From Basidiobolus meristosporus CBS 931.73 (taxonomy: Eukaryota; Basidiobolomycota; Basidiobolomycetes; Basidiobolales; Basidiobolaceae), in NCBI GenBank assembly GCA_002104905.1, contig MCFE01000743.1, positions 1-40,248 on the forward strand: a DNA stretch of 40,248 bases, read 5' to 3'. Position numbers and translations under genes: made by a program. Numbering within the stretch: the first letter of the stretch is position 1; the number at the start of each line of letters is the position of its first letter. Under the pieces are notes generated by a model. That model searched no databases. It was not told the origin of the DNA and saw nothing but the letters and a program-made list of their open reading frames with translations. Below are positions 11,347 to 22,978 of this stretch, one piece after another.

Positions 11347-11354
11347 TATTTATA
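11347..11354 (-). promoter_or_regulatory. TATA box (TATAAATA) for the small non-coding transcript
   Basis: A consensus TATA element on the minus strand sits about 60 bases upstream of the strong splice donor at 11288. A transcription start near 11,320 would be expected. Confidence 0.5.
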
Positions 11355-12664
11355 GCCACCACCATCCCCTCCCATCATGGGTTCGTCACCCGTTGGGGGC
11401 TTCAAGTCCCACAAGTGGAATGTGATTGGTAAGCGTGGGTGAGCATTTAATCTACGTGGCATTAGGTGGCAACTGCATAAGCCATCAGTTTTGTCCCCAC
11501 AATTCGATGTTCCAGTGATGAATTGACCGAAATGGTATTTCTTGCTTCCTTGTGCCATTGGATTGCCAGAAAGGGCTCAGAGAGACGTAGGTACAAAGCG
11601 ATAACCAGAGACGAGGAGCAGCAGCAGCAGCTGGGATTGCTAAGCTGGGGGATGGGGCCTGGATCGGCCCATATAGATCGCCTAAGACAAACGGGCCATG
11701 GCTCCAGGAAATTGGGGACATGGGGCAGTCCACCTCCTTCGGTCGAAGAGTAAGCCCGGCTTGCTCAAGCCCACGGTAAGCATTTGCGCATTGCCCTGGC
11801 GTCCATGGAGTCCATGGTCTCCTGCCATCCATCTCATTTTGCCTTAACGGGGATGTCTCTGATTTAAAGAGCACATCTCCCCAGACGCTAATTTGCATTC
11901 CTGCTATCGAGATATATAGATCGATGAGGGACTGCGATTAACTCCGAAGCATAAAATCGGCAGGCCAGCTTAAACAAACGATGACCCAGAGCCCTCCTTG
12001 GGAAATGCGCTACGTCAGGCTGTGTCAGGAAGAAAATCCGCACTAATCTTGGAATCTTCTTTTGTCCGATGCACATCGTGGATGTGTTTCCGCATGGGTG
12101 TTTGCCGCCTGCATCCCATGGTTGAGTGGTCTTGCCATCGTTGAGCTGTTTCGACTCACTGCACCCGACTGGATGAATCGGCTTCAATCGCAAGGGGACC
12201 GCGAACACAAGCATTAATTAAATGTCTGAAAGCTCTCCTTTGGTTTAGATTGTGGTGTTCCTTTTCTGGAAATTCAATTGATGCGCAACTTAGGGATTAA
12301 TGAGAGGCGGTTTGTTTTGACTCTATTGTGCGTTCAATAGGTTAAACTAAAACTGAATCCAATAATTGCGGCCTCCCTTTTCTCCTTTCAGAATCACCCC
12401 TTGTTCGCTCTCAGGTCGGCTAGTTTTCTATATTTTGCCAGCATCCGCCCGTTCAGCAGTCTGTTGCCTCCGCTTTATTGTTCTTGCGCTCCCGCCGTGG
12501 CTTCTTTTACCCAAGCTCTTGCCCTCTCTTGTTGACGAAAATCGGCCACCCACTCTTTTGGTTAGTCAACCCACCTCAGTGCTGCACACGTCCCTGGCAC
12601 AAACCACTTGGCCACCCACCTGAGACCTCTTGACTGCTCTACTTGTTTCATCTCCAACCACCCT
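11355..12664. other. Intergenic, includes G-gamma promoter
   Basis: There are no recognised genes in 1.3 kb. Open frames at 11485-11898 (-) and 11888-12214 (-) show no family features. A CAG-type trinucleotide run lies near 11617-11631. A TATA-like element (TATATTTT) occurs near 12428, in a pyrimidine-rich leader that runs to the G-gamma start. The leader may contain an unseen 5' UTR intron. Confidence 0.4.
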
Positions 12665-13030
12665 ATGCTCTCAGCCTCTGCCTCCGGAAATATACCTACG
12701 CCTGGTATGAACGTTATGTCCGAGCACAAGCTAAAAAAAATGATGGAGCTCAACACCCACTTGAAATGCCAACTCGATCAACAGCGAGTTCCAATCTCTC
12801 AGGCTAGCCATATGTAAGCAGTCCATCCCCTTGCCCATGTGCAATCCCTTTCAGTTGAAACTGGAATTACTCTTCCGCTTGCTGCAGGCTAACTTACTCT
12901 CTTGCCTTCCAGGCTCATCAAATACGTGACGACAACCCGGGATTACCTGGTGCCTTCTGTCTGGGGCTCTCCAAACACCAACGACCTGTTTGCGGCCAAA
13001 GGAGCCGGATGCGAATGTAACATTATGTAA
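12665..13030 (+). CDS. Heterotrimeric G-protein gamma subunit
   Basis: G-gamma forms an obligate dimer with G-beta and anchors it to the plasma membrane in pheromone or nutrient signalling. Two exons, 12665-12813 and 12913-13030, join in frame across a 99-nt intron. The protein is 88 aa from the first ATG, or 71 aa from the third (12716, 'MSEHKLKKMMELN'). The helix 'LKKMMELNTHLKCQLDQQR' corresponds to the coiled-coil half that pairs with G-beta. The stretch 'RVPISQASHMLIKYVTTTRD' and the motif 'YLVPSVWG' are hallmarks of fungal G-gamma. The protein ends C-N-I-M, a CaaX box predicted to be farnesylated, with a second Cys two residues upstream as a possible palmitoylation site. Which start codon is used is open. 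It was found through its two exons, each short on its own. Confidence 0.92.
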
Positions 13031-13546
13031 AAAGGGCGCGAGGACTGGCACTATTCTTGACACTTAGTTATTTAATTTAATATATATCTGTCCTTGGCCC
13101 CTATAGCACTATTTCACATGCACACCCGTTATTCATGTTCTCAGCCTGAGGACCACCTATGCTCAGGCCCGTTTTGTTCATCGGATTCCTTTCGTACAGT
13201 TTCAAGATCGCCCGTAAGGAGCGTCTCGTTACTACGCTGCCTTCCACTGCTGGGGCCAGGTGTGACTGAAGATATGTCTCCCGTCTCTATATGGCATCTT
13301 GTATGATTGATATGAAGATCGATTTATAAAATAGTAAATCTCGATCTGGCCCAAGGGTTGCTCAGTGTCCTGGTCCGGTGGGGTCCATGGAATTTATTAG
13401 CTTAGATAGAAGGGTCGTGGGCCAACCAGGTGGTTGGGGCGGGGTGTGGGTGTGTGTGTTGGGTAGACAGCGGCAATCATATGAGCCGACGGTGATTTGT
13501 GGGTGCTCTAGAGATTGCAAACTCCCAGCCAGAGGGCCTTTCGAGT
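13031..13546. other. Convergent intergenic between G-gamma and TBCE
   Basis: Both genes end into this interval. It holds AT-rich stretches just after the G-gamma stop (13060-13090) and a GT-rich run near 13441-13460. Open frames on both strands are short and overlapping. I see no RNA gene. Confidence 0.45.
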
Positions 13547-15928
13547 TCAAGCAGATAGAACAAGTATTTCCTCACCAGACTCCAGGCCATAGTAGTTGAT
13601 CTCCCTGAGGTCGTCGTCCATCGGATAGTCAAGCTAGAATGGGGCGGTTAGCTGGCGGAGTGGCCGGGATAAGCATCAGCACGTCACTTACAATCTGCGC
13701 TTGGCCTTCTGCTCCGTTCAGGTATCTTCGGTACAGCATTTGCTGGTTGGCGGGGACCTGAAGCAGCTTTTGTAGCAGGCTTTTGAGGCTGCGGATGGTC
13801 ATGGTGCCTAGCAAGAACAGACTGGGGAGTGAGCGCTCCGGGTCATTCCGTAATGAGCGTCAAGGTGGGACGGGATGAACTTTACCTAGCAGCTTCTTTT
13901 TGACGGTTTTGATGGGCTCAGCATCCTTATGCTCGCGCTTTGTGATGGTGATGGCTAGGAACATGGGCGATTTAGTCACGGTAGGCGGCTCCGAACCATC
14001 CCAGGCTATCGCTTACCTAAGAGGCGATCCTTCAATTTGTTGCTGTCATTTAAAGGGTTCTTCGCAGCCACGGGCGCGCCATGAACTACACGGGTGGGCT
14101 TGTTAGCATGCGGCCAGCAAACGGGGATTTCAATGGGCCTGCAAGTTCTTACGCTGGCACAGCTCCTGGTATCTGGGGTGCACAAGCTCGGGATTCTCCA
14201 GTGCCTCCTTGGCAATGGAGGACAAATAGAATCGCTCCAGGTCCGCTCGTTCGCTAGCTGTGATCTGGGTAGGGTGGGGGGTTAGTGGATCGTTGTTGGT
14301 CAGTATTCCCTGCATACGGGCTCGGCCACTTAGACGCCTTTTACCTGTGTTCCATTCAGGTTCGTCAGCTTCCCGAGTCGTCCGATCAACATGGCACGCG
14401 CATTGGCCTCGGAAGAGCCTGGAAAACGCCACACCACTGTTACTCACAAGATACAGCGCAAGGTCGTAGAAGGCACCTACCTGAAACCACCGGGTTGCCC
14501 CGCATGCGGAGCTCACGGAGGCGCGGGAAAAGATTGAGCTGATCTATCGACCCCCATTGCTCTATGTTGCAACTGGTGAGATTGAGTGATTCCAGCGCTT
14601 CGAAGCCTCCCAAATACTTCAGGCGGTTTAAGGCGTTAAAGGACAAATTGATTTCCCGCAATCTAGCAGACAGAGTCAACGTCGGCGGAACTCGAGTATT
14701 TTATAACATAAGTGCGTTACCTGGGAAGCTCCGAGAAGACCTGCACAGCATCCCAATCTTCGACTCTGTTGCTTTCTATGTCCAGAACCTCCAGATTCGC
14801 AAAGCCTTGGACTGCATGGCCCGGAGAAGTGAACATGGAGATCCCATTGAATCCAATATGAAGTTGGCGAAGCGCCTTCATGCATGGCGCCAAGCATTCA
14901 ACCTGAAGCATCAGACATGAGACATGGGTTAGCTGGGTCTTTACAATACAAAGCGGGTTGGGGCCACCTGTTCCCAAGTGATTCTTGTTTTGTTCGAGGA
15001 CAGGATCTCTAGCGCCATAAACGCGTTAGTACGCGAGAAGGGCGCGGTCAATGGCTCGAAGCGGTTTCGACTGATGGAAAACAGCGAGTTAAGTAATAGT
15101 TATCAATGCAGCGCTGAATCTTATGAACGCACTTAACACGCAGGATACTCAGCTCGCCCAGTTGCTCACAAATATCCGCCACTACCTCCCAGTTGGGAAG
15201 CAGGTTTTGGGAGAGGTTCAGGTCTCTTATCTCTAGAGTGGCCAACTAAATCAACCACGGATTTACAAGGAATAGGTCCCCAACATATACGTACTTGGAG
15301 CAACTTGTCGAATCTCACCCGGCACTCCCGCAGACGAGATTTCATAGTCATCTAGCCCCACCTCTACTATTTGGCCCAGGTTACTGGGTTCGCAAAATGA
15401 AGTCAATTAAGGTCGCTTTGCATGGAGGAGCTGTCGAAGGGGCCAGAAATACCTCTGGTGTTTGTGGATCTTTTCAAAACCAACCGCCTCCACCTCAATC
15501 TTTGGATTGGCCCCAAACTGGATTTTGTAAATATCTTGCGTCGAATCCTCCAGGTGGATGTCGTTTTGTTGAACGTATTTGCATCTCAAAGCGTCAAGAA
15601 ACGTGCCACCAAACTTAATTTTCGCCGAGGGCCGAACAAACGAGGCGCTGTTGGGCTTGCTATGGATAATGGTCAGACCAATCTCCGCGAACATGGGCTG
15701 CTTGCAGCTGGATTCTATCTCGTACCTGCATTGAAAGTATCTTCTCCCTTCGTGTTCGCCGGAATGTTTACCACGCTCCTGATCATCCCACTCTACACCA
15801 AACCAAACGCCTTTTGTCGGGGGAACCTCGCCGTAGAAACGAATGGTCGCAAAGTGATTATCGATCTTTACCCTGGCGCCAACCACTGCTCTTGCCTCAT
15901 AGGCCCTAGCATCTTCTGACTTGGACAT
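13547..15928 (-). CDS. Tubulin-specific chaperone E (tubulin cofactor E / Pac2)
   Basis: Cofactor E binds alpha-tubulin and works with cofactors C and D to assemble the alpha/beta-tubulin dimer in the cytosol. The first exon (from ATG 15928-15926) encodes a CAP-Gly domain: 'VPPTKGVWFGVEWDD', then 'GKHSGEHEGRRYFQC'. It is followed by the TBCE-specific 'ASFVRPSAKIKFGGTFLDAL'. Later exons give leucine-rich repeats: 'LATLEIRDLNLSQNLLPNW', 'LEVLDIESNRVEDWDAV' and 'LREINLSFNALNRLKYLGG'. A cap region 'LTNLNGTQ...ITASERADLERFYL' follows. The last exons encode a ubiquitin-like domain: 'TMTIRSLKSLLQKLLQV' to 'LREINYYGLESGEEILVL'. The order CAP-Gly, LRR, UBL is diagnostic. About 12 exons are needed and the stop is at 13549-13547. 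It shares a roughly 360-bp divergent promoter region with the GPALPP1-type gene. Confidence 0.93.
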
Positions 15929-16288
15929 ATTACCTACTGCTGAATGAAACCAAGCTTAGCCTGGAAACCGTAGCTACGTTCTGCCAAAATTAACACCTAG
16001 GATCGGGTGAAAATCCGTATAAACCAGGAACGATGGATTTATTTAAACCAGAATTTGACGAGCCTGGCATTGATCATTGAGGCTTGGTGAGGCAGCTACC
16101 AGGAGTAAGGATCGAATCGCTTGGAAGCTGCCAATCAACCCAATCATACTGGTAAACTCAAGGTGGGGATAAACACCAACATGGTGATTTGATCAAGTTA
16201 TGAAAACTCGATCTAGTCAACCTAAATACCATAAAAATTGGCCCTCAACTGTCAGTCACGACTACTTCCTCTTCACTACTCCAAGTCC
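15929..16288. promoter_or_regulatory. Divergent promoter region, TBCE and GPALPP1-type gene
   Basis: The two start codons lie 360 bp apart facing outward, so both promoters must fit here. A/T-rich sequence near 16225-16235 could act for the right-hand gene. No paired regulatory motif was recognised. Confidence 0.5.
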
Positions 16289-17568
16289 ATGTCATATATA
16301 GGACCCCAGTTACCGAAGGGCGAGGGGCCTGCCACCAGTTCTGGAGGCTCCGATCCGGAATCTCCTAGAGAGATCGGCCCCTCCCTACCTCCTACTGATC
16401 AAAGGAATATGGTGGGCCCCGTCCTACCCCCAGAACTGCAAAAAAAGCCCACAGAAAACGAGCAGGGCGAAGTTAAACCAAGTAATCAAGGCGCTGATGC
16501 GGCGTCCGAGGAGGAATCCTACGGGCCCTCACTTCCACCAGAGTTACTCGCTACAAGAGCTGCAACGGCAAAACCAAAAAGGGGGCCAATTGGACCCCAG
16601 CTTCCACCAGGTCTGGGGCAAAACTCGTCCGTCGATGAGGACATAGTAGGGCCCATGCTTCCAGATTCCAATACAGACGTATGTGCTATCGATTGTGCGT
16701 ATTTCGACCTGCCAGCTAACTTGGGGCGTGTTTTCAGACTACCAGCGATCTAAACTCCAAGATACGTGAGATTGAGGAACGTGCACAACGCACTAGAGAC
16801 TTGGAGAATGTACGTGGAATTCAGCAGGACATTTTCATGCAGTGTTTGAGCCAAGACGACTGACTTTTATCTAGGCGGCTGAAAAATCTCAGAAAGTAGA
16901 GCGTGGTGAATGGATGCTTGTCCCACCCACGTCAAAAACCCCAGGATCAGGTATGACCTCAGCTCGCCACTTGCCATTCGTTCTATTTACTTATGCAGGT
17001 CCTTAGACCCTCTGAACATCAAGGCCCGTCAGTTTGCGAAGAACTCTCGTGATTTAGATTTCGACTCATCTGGCTGGACAGACACACCGGCCGATCGTGA
17101 GAAGAAACTCCACCAAGAGAGGGTAATGTTCTTCTTGCAACAGGGCCCAGGATTTGGCTAACTGTTGTACTCCTTAGGACACCAAAGGAAAGCGAAAGAA
17201 AGAAATCAACGAGGACTTCGAAAACGCCAAGCTTCACGAGAAAGAAAGGAACATTGCCAAGGAAGTGAGCGAGTATAACGTACGTTTTGGCGAGACAGAG
17301 CGACCAGCTGCATGTACGAGTGCTAACTGTTTCCTCACACCAGATGACCCACAGACCCAAGTCGCTCATGGAGATGCATCTCGAGTCCAAAGCTAGCAAG
17401 AAGCGTGCACTCGGATATGATGAAGATGACCCAACCCAGAGAAGATTCGACCGAGACAAGGATCTCAGCATCAAAACGCTCGATCCCAAGAAGCAGAAGG
17501 AGCTGTTGGCCCGTGCCGGTAGTCTGGGTAACCGATTCTCTCGTGGAAATAAGGGATCTTTTCTTTGA
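16289..17568 (+). CDS. GPALPP motif-containing protein (DUF3752 family)
   Basis: Six exons join in frame to 326 aa: 16289-16678, 16738-16809, 16875-16950, 17007-17122, 17178-17279 and 17344-17568. The N-terminal half carries repeated GP-x-LPP motifs: 'IGPQLP', 'IGPSLPP', 'VGPVLPPEL', 'YGPSLPPELL', 'IGPQLPPGL' and 'VGPMLP'. This is the signature of human GPALPP1. The C-terminal half is the charged DUF3752 domain: 'WMLVPPTSKTPGSDPLNIK', 'RQFAKNS', then 'RPKSLMEMHLESKASKK' and 'FDRDKDLSI'. The fourth exon must use the TTAG acceptor ending at 17006; the CAG acceptor six bases upstream gives a stop. The family's function is poorly known; a nuclear, spliceosome-linked role has been suggested for related proteins. 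The start at 16289 is chosen because 'MSYIGPQLP' begins with the first GP-LP motif. Confidence 0.88.
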
Positions 17569-18036
17569 GGAAGGATCCCATCCGCCGCCTTGTTCGGTAT
17601 AGTCCTAATCCTTCACTGAAAACCAGGTGTCGATGAATCTGTCAATGCACTGACCCCCTTATCGCTTGATGCATCTATACTTGTCTAGCTTTTCTCGCTT
17701 GTTTGTCTTTTTACTTCTCTCCAACGCCACATGCTTGGATTACCAAGTGGTCAATAAAATAGATGGTTTCGTGCAAATACCACCCCATATCCGCCCACCA
17801 TAGCACAGAGGCTGTTGGTGTTGCTGCTTCAAGCCTGAGTTGCAGTACCTTGACCATCATTGGAGGTTGCCGGGTTACCGCAAAATCCGCTCTTTCCTTT
17901 GCCAAAAAGGAGGGGCGCGTTATGTTGCATGGTTTATTTGTCAACACGTCAAATCAAAGGAAGGGTTGCCTCGGTCCACTTTCAAAATAGAATTTACAGA
18001 GTACATGATGTTTTGCGAAGCTGGGGTAGAGATGGT
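17569..18036. other. Convergent intergenic between the GPALPP1-type gene and VPS37
   Basis: A polyadenylation-like 'caataaaat' near 17752 fits the end of the + strand gene. Overlapping open frames at 17711-18051 on both strands have no family features. No RNA gene was seen. Confidence 0.45.
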
Positions 18037-18619
18037 TCATTCCAGGTCTAGGATGGATGGATCGGTCAACAGCCTCTCTAGCCTGGCAGCGTATATGTGA
18101 TAGGTCTTTTTGGTCTCTCGAAAAGACTTTAGAAACACATCGAGCTCAAGCTGCCCAGATAAGTATTGATTGGCCAGGTCGTCCGCCTCATGGTCGATGG
18201 TGGCAACTTTGCTGCGAAGCTGGTTTAAGATATTATCTCTAGAGAAGCGCTTGATGGCCTCTGAACGTAGCTTGGTCTGCTCGTCAAACACCGTTTTCTT
18301 CTCTTTCCATTCAAGTTCGAAGTTGGTGATAGATTCACGCAATCGCTCAAGCTCAGGCTGCTTGCTCAGGCTGCTTCCTAAGTTGGCGAAGATGATGGAA
18401 GCGGTTAGTTGAAGATGTCGATGCAGATGTCCGACAGCGCAGACACAGAAAACCAAAGAAAAGGGGGGAAAGTGTGCCCTTCCACTTACTTGCCAGGCTC
18501 TCGTTTCCCTCTTTGAGCTCGCGATGCACTGTCTCGACGTTTAACACTTGCTCTAGTTGGCTGAAATATTTTTCAAACTCCTCCTCGTCAGACAGAAGTT
18601 TTTCCAGCTCCTCTGGGCT
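18037..18619 (-). CDS. VPS37: ESCRT-I subunit Vps37 (Mod(r) domain); N-terminus unresolved
   Basis: Vps37 is part of the ESCRT-I complex that sorts ubiquitinated cargo into endosomal vesicles. Two exons are clear: 18619-18490, encoding 'PEELEKLLSDEEEFEKYF', 'LEQVLNVETVHREL' and 'EGNESLA', and 18377-18037, encoding 'KQPELERLRESI', 'LRSKVATIDHEADDLANQYL' and 'GQLELDVFLKSFRETKKTYH'. Together these cover the Mod(r) domain, whose 'FL..F...R..YH.R..KLERL' end is typical. The gene ends 'LTDPSILDLE'. The first exon opens with a branch-like CTAAT, a T-run and AAG acceptor, so at least one more exon lies upstream. I could not find a convincing start codon between 18620 and about 19,100. Confidence 0.85.
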
Positions 18620-20073
18620 TAAAAAAGGTTGAATATTAGCCCATACAGTAAAACAGATGCATTATCAACAAAGGGCCCATTCAAAGCCTTGATCGAATCG
18701 ACCAACAGCACAATGGGAATCGCAGAACCAGGTGGATATAAACCTTTTATTAGCAATGGAGGGGAAGTCGTTAGGAAGCGAGCTTGAGCGGACAGGTTGG
18801 CCAGTTGCAGAATACATTGTTGCGTGGAGCCTACAAGGTAGGTTACGAGATATGGCAAAGAGTGAATTTCCACCAGCCTTATTCCATGGATAGCCATTCT
18901 ATTTCAATTATGGCAGTTTCATCATGGCTGACCCGAGATAAACAAGAACCTAACCATCTCTGCCGCAATTTGCGTAACTCTGCACAACCTGGTCCCGGAT
19001 GATTGCTGCTGGCAGGATGCCAAAGGAGCTTAATGAATATGACGTGTCGCAGCCTAAAACGGCCGAGCCCGAGTACCGCCACCCTTGTAAAATGGCAACA
19101 TGATCTGCGAGCCGGACAGCTTGGATAAGCTGCGACTGGCATGAGCCAGCATCGTCAGCGCTCAGAGGATCTGAAGCGAGCGCAGGGAGCCGGATTGCCA
19201 TCCACCAACTTATTTTGATCGGGTCGAAATCAGCTGGTCTCCATCACCCCTCCAGTGGACAGAGATCAACACACCTCGGATGCAATTTGGGCATTCATGA
19301 GGCAATCAGAGGTTCAGCCTGAATCCTGAAACGACAGCCAACCTCCTCGCATCACCATCGTGTTCCAGCAAAGCCCTGGCGAGCCTGTTTGCAGCCGGCA
19401 TGTCTGGAACGGCTCAACACCGCACGCGTTGATGATGCAACACCCACCCGACGCTCCCGCTGGTCAAGTCCATCGTCACTTACAAACGTGGCTGCCTGCG
19501 GCGTCCAATGCCGAAGGCGTCGACCGATGAGATCAAAACACTGGAGGTAGCTGCGGCCTTGTAATCCATCCAAATGCATGTAACACTGGCAGTGAGTCGC
19601 GGTGCAAAATCAAGGAATTGTGCTCGGCACTACGAATGCAGGATATGATGCAAGTCATATGGATTTGGCAGCCTTCTGATTGGCCATAGAGGCAAACGGT
19701 GCAGCTGATTGGCCGCTGGAAGACATGCCCAGCTATTAGTGATGGGCCACGGAAGTCAGTCACGGCGGGTAGTCAGGGGGATGTAGAGCAGAGTCCATGG
19801 CGATTCGATCACCCCTCGCAGTTTGTAAATCCTTGGTTTGGATCTGTTTAGCTGTGAATGGCCAGGTGAGACTGGAATCAGATGACATCCATTGTATTGA
19901 GACCCGGTGTCCATGATATATTATCTGGCCTGACAAATTCTTTTTCTTTGTTCTGCATGGATCCATTATTTTAATTTTGATAAGCAAGGCTGTTCCATTG
20001 AAACTAAGCGCATCAAGAACCAATCCGAACATGGCCTAATGCCGGACTTTTTGCAACTTGGGTTGGGCTGTCG
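18620..20073. other. Gene-empty stretch, probably holding the VPS37 5' exon
   Basis: An open minus frame at 18897-18619 ('YPPGSAIPIVLLVDSIKAL') touches the VPS37 exon but is in a different frame, so it joins only through an unidentified intron. The remaining 1.1 kb shows scattered short frames on both strands and no recognised gene or RNA. Confidence 0.4.
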
Positions 20074-20081
20074 TTTAAATA
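20074..20081 (+). promoter_or_regulatory. TATA-like element (TTTAAATA)
   Basis: The element lies only 14 bases before the ATG at 20095. A start site about 30 bases downstream of the TATA would skip that ATG and favour the in-frame ATG at 20179. Confidence 0.4.
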
Positions 20082-20094
20082 CAGCCTGAATGCC

Positions 20095-20933
20095 ATGGCA
20101 ATTTCATTCCTGTCCCTTACACCTGTCCACCGCTCTGCCCTTTCTCCTTTAGCCCACTTCCAGGCAAGAACCTTCGTCATGAGAAACTCGTTTAGTCCTA
20201 GCTTATCTGACAAGCTGAGTCCTCGTAAGCGTACTGCCAACGTGGAGTTGGAGCAGCCATCTTCGAAACGCTTCACCCCCGATATACGACGCTATTACGA
20301 AACCGGTCTTTCGCAACATCGCTCCACACGAGCCTCTCTTGTTCCTGGCGAGAAAAGGTATGTCTCAGGAGTGGACATTCATTCCTTGATTGCCAAGGTG
20401 AGCCGTACGGTGACTTTCGTATTTACTGCTGGCTAACCCCTTGAGAATCCCCAAAGTTTGATAACGGGCAGACCCCCAAGCGCTATCGTCGCTCTTCGCA
20501 CCAATCTCAGGACAGTAGACTTAGCTTGAGTGCGGGATCAACTCGCAGCTCCGTCGACATACCCCTAGACGTGCAACATATCGATGAAATTACGCCTGTG
20601 ATCCGCAATATCAAGGAAGAAGAGATTTTTGGTTCCAATAAATCCAAGAATCCGCTCCTACAGAGTGTGGACGAGCCAGACTTCCCCAAGCCGCCATGTG
20701 CTGACTCTATTCGCTCGCGCCATTCAGCCAACCTTCCAGAGTTCAGTATCCATCGCAAGCGGGGCAACGCACACTCACCCTTCACTAGTTCCAAGGAGGA
20801 TCCAGAAAAGGGCTTCCGATGCTCCATCTGCTGCCGGGTCATGGCCACTGACTCTAAGACCTTTGCTATTGTTGACGGACAGTACTATTGTCCAGCACAC
20901 TTCTCGCTTACCATCCCAGTGTCGTTGCTATGA
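20095..20933 (+). CDS. Unknown protein with a C-terminal half-LIM zinc finger
   Basis: Two exons, 20095-20397 and 20457-20933, join in phase across a 59-nt intron: 259 aa from the first ATG, or 231 aa from the ATG at 20179. Most of the protein is Ser/Arg-rich and likely disordered ('LSPRKRTANVELEQPSSKR', 'PKRYRRSSHQ'). The C-terminus reads 'FRCSICCRVM', then 'TFAIVDGQYYCPAHF'. The spacing C-x2-C-x19-C-x2-H and the 'DGxYYCPxH' ending match the second zinc module of a LIM domain. The first module is absent. I do not recognise the family; a small regulatory or scaffold protein is plausible. The start at 20179 may be the real one given the TATA-like element. Confidence 0.65.
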
Positions 20934-22978
20934 TCCAAAAATGATGTTGATTTTCATTTTTGCAACATGTACCTTTGTCGATAATGTTAATTCCGTTTTC
21001 TCTGCCAGAATCATATATGCCTCAAAACGTGTGTAATCTTCAATAAAACATCCAACTTCCCTAGAGTTCCCAATTGCTGTTGCCCGTCCTGCACAACTTA
21101 CGGCCATTGTACCGCAGAGGTGTTGATATAAATAGAAATCCACGGTCAAAGGTACTGAACACACCATTTCCCTGATCTGGGTAACACACATACATGGCAG
21201 ATGGTGCAGATTGGAACCATCAGCTTAGGTGTGAATTGCTTTTGGTTTGCGCTCTCACAAAGATAATCAGCCATTGACATCACCATGACCTAATGTATCG
21301 ATGAAAGCTGGTTTGCAGATACTGGCGTTCCATATGGTCGTTGTATGACATCTGTTCCAAAGACCATCTGCACTCCACAATGGCCTTGCTAGTATGACTA
21401 GCCCCTTATCTATACACACCAACCCACCCGCGTCTTGCCAACTGTGCCTCTATGATTCATCGTTTGTGGCGAGAATAGGCCCAATGAAGTATGGGCTTGG
21501 ATCGGCTGCAAAGGAGCTCCTTTGTCTTGAGATAAGCAGTGTGATTCTGGGAACCCTCCCTTCAAGCATTGGCATGCCGTTGATGGGTATATACCCGTAG
21601 TGAGCCCATGGATCCCTCTCCTGTGGGGAGTCGGGTTGCCTTACTGGTTTATTCGATCCATAACGAACCTACTGAGCAAGGCTGCCTCGTCAGTATCCTA
21701 TGGTAGAATCCACAAAATACTGCACGGCATAGAACAAAAGAGATCGATCCCATGAACGGGAAACGCTGGTTGCAAGATTATCTCAGGCCCACCACTGAAG
21801 TTAGGGCCTGTATCGGCTATCAGACGGTGTGTGCCATGCCAGGCCATCAGGCGAGAGGCATCTGGCAAGCCGAGGCGATATCTACCTGGTGCCAATGACA
21901 TGATTAAAAGCACACCTCCTCGCTCCGCCAACTCAGTGTTCACATTGGCCTCATTTGTTCCCTATACATGATTTCAAGGCCAAACACGCAGCCTCATAGT
22001 GGCACACATTATGCTGTAGGATGATTTTGTTCATTTGTTCAACATTTGTCGAGAGTCAATTGATGTTAACCTGTGTACATAGGTGACACCAGACAGTAGT
22101 AAGCCCTCAAATCGAGGTTTGCAGCAAATCAGCTCTATGCAAACAAGTATTGGTGGTCGGGAGCAGGTTCGCATCACGATTCGGTGGCAGGAGCCAGTAC
22201 CATTGATCCCAATGGGGAAGAACGCTAGTTCAAAGCAGGATTACGGTGATCAAATTCCCAAGTAATGAACCCTCTACTGAGCTAAAGTGTGACTCCATTC
22301 AAGTAGCTGGTGCTCTGCATGCGCAAGGTGAATTTTACGAATGCTACTTCTGCATTCCCTACAAAAATCAACAGTAACCTACGTTTCGTGAGTAGCCTCA
22401 GTCGGACTAGGAAAAATCGTAGTCTGCATCAATTATCATCCGGCCGTCATCTAACAAGGGCTCCAAGTGGTATATTTGGCTGCAAGTGAAGGATAACGTA
22501 ATTGATGCAAGGATGGCTGGTTGTGCAGTGTATCGACAGCTTAACCGCTATTATCTATTACACTGCCTTTAATGTCAAGGAATTGTGATGGTTTATAATT
22601 GCGTCCTATTCATTCCTGCATGAAACACTACAATGATCAAACAGAATAGGCACCTGGATTTAACTTTGTTCCCGGCTTTATCCCGACCATCTGTGTGCTA
22701 CTTAATTCTCTTCGTGCCACTAAATACTGTTGCTCTCCTGCCACAAAAAAGATTCGTTCTTCCTCTTATATTATTTCAGTGCTCAACTGGATCCGAATCA
22801 TTTCCCCACTTGTTCGGCTTTCTGTCCCCTTTGTCACTAGACCATTAAATCTATAAATATTCTCCAAAGTACTCGTACACTCGTTTTCATCTAATTCCGC
22901 GCCCTCTCGCCGTAGTTAACAAGTTCTTGTAGAGCTGGCTCTATCATAATAATCCTTTCACCTTACGTGAAGCTCACT
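20934..22978. other. 2-kb gene-empty stretch before the TM-SH3 gene
   Basis: There is a polyadenylation-like 'caataaaac' near 21042 after the half-LIM gene. The rest has only short frames (for example 21394-21600 + and 21698-21943 -) without family features. The final 200 bases before 22979 are pyrimidine-rich and AT-rich and probably form the promoter and leader of the next gene. No tRNA or other RNA gene was recognised. Confidence 0.4.

Noticed and set aside
11485-11898. 137-codon minus frame right of the snoRNA host
   Set aside because: Composition and content look random, with no conserved motif and no clear promoter.
15422-15919. Long + strand open frame of 165 codons
   Set aside because: It is antisense to the CAP-Gly exon of TBCE and its product has no family features.
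21394-21943. Frames on both strands in the 21-22 kb stretch
   Set aside because: They are near each other on opposite strands, short and featureless; no family recognised.
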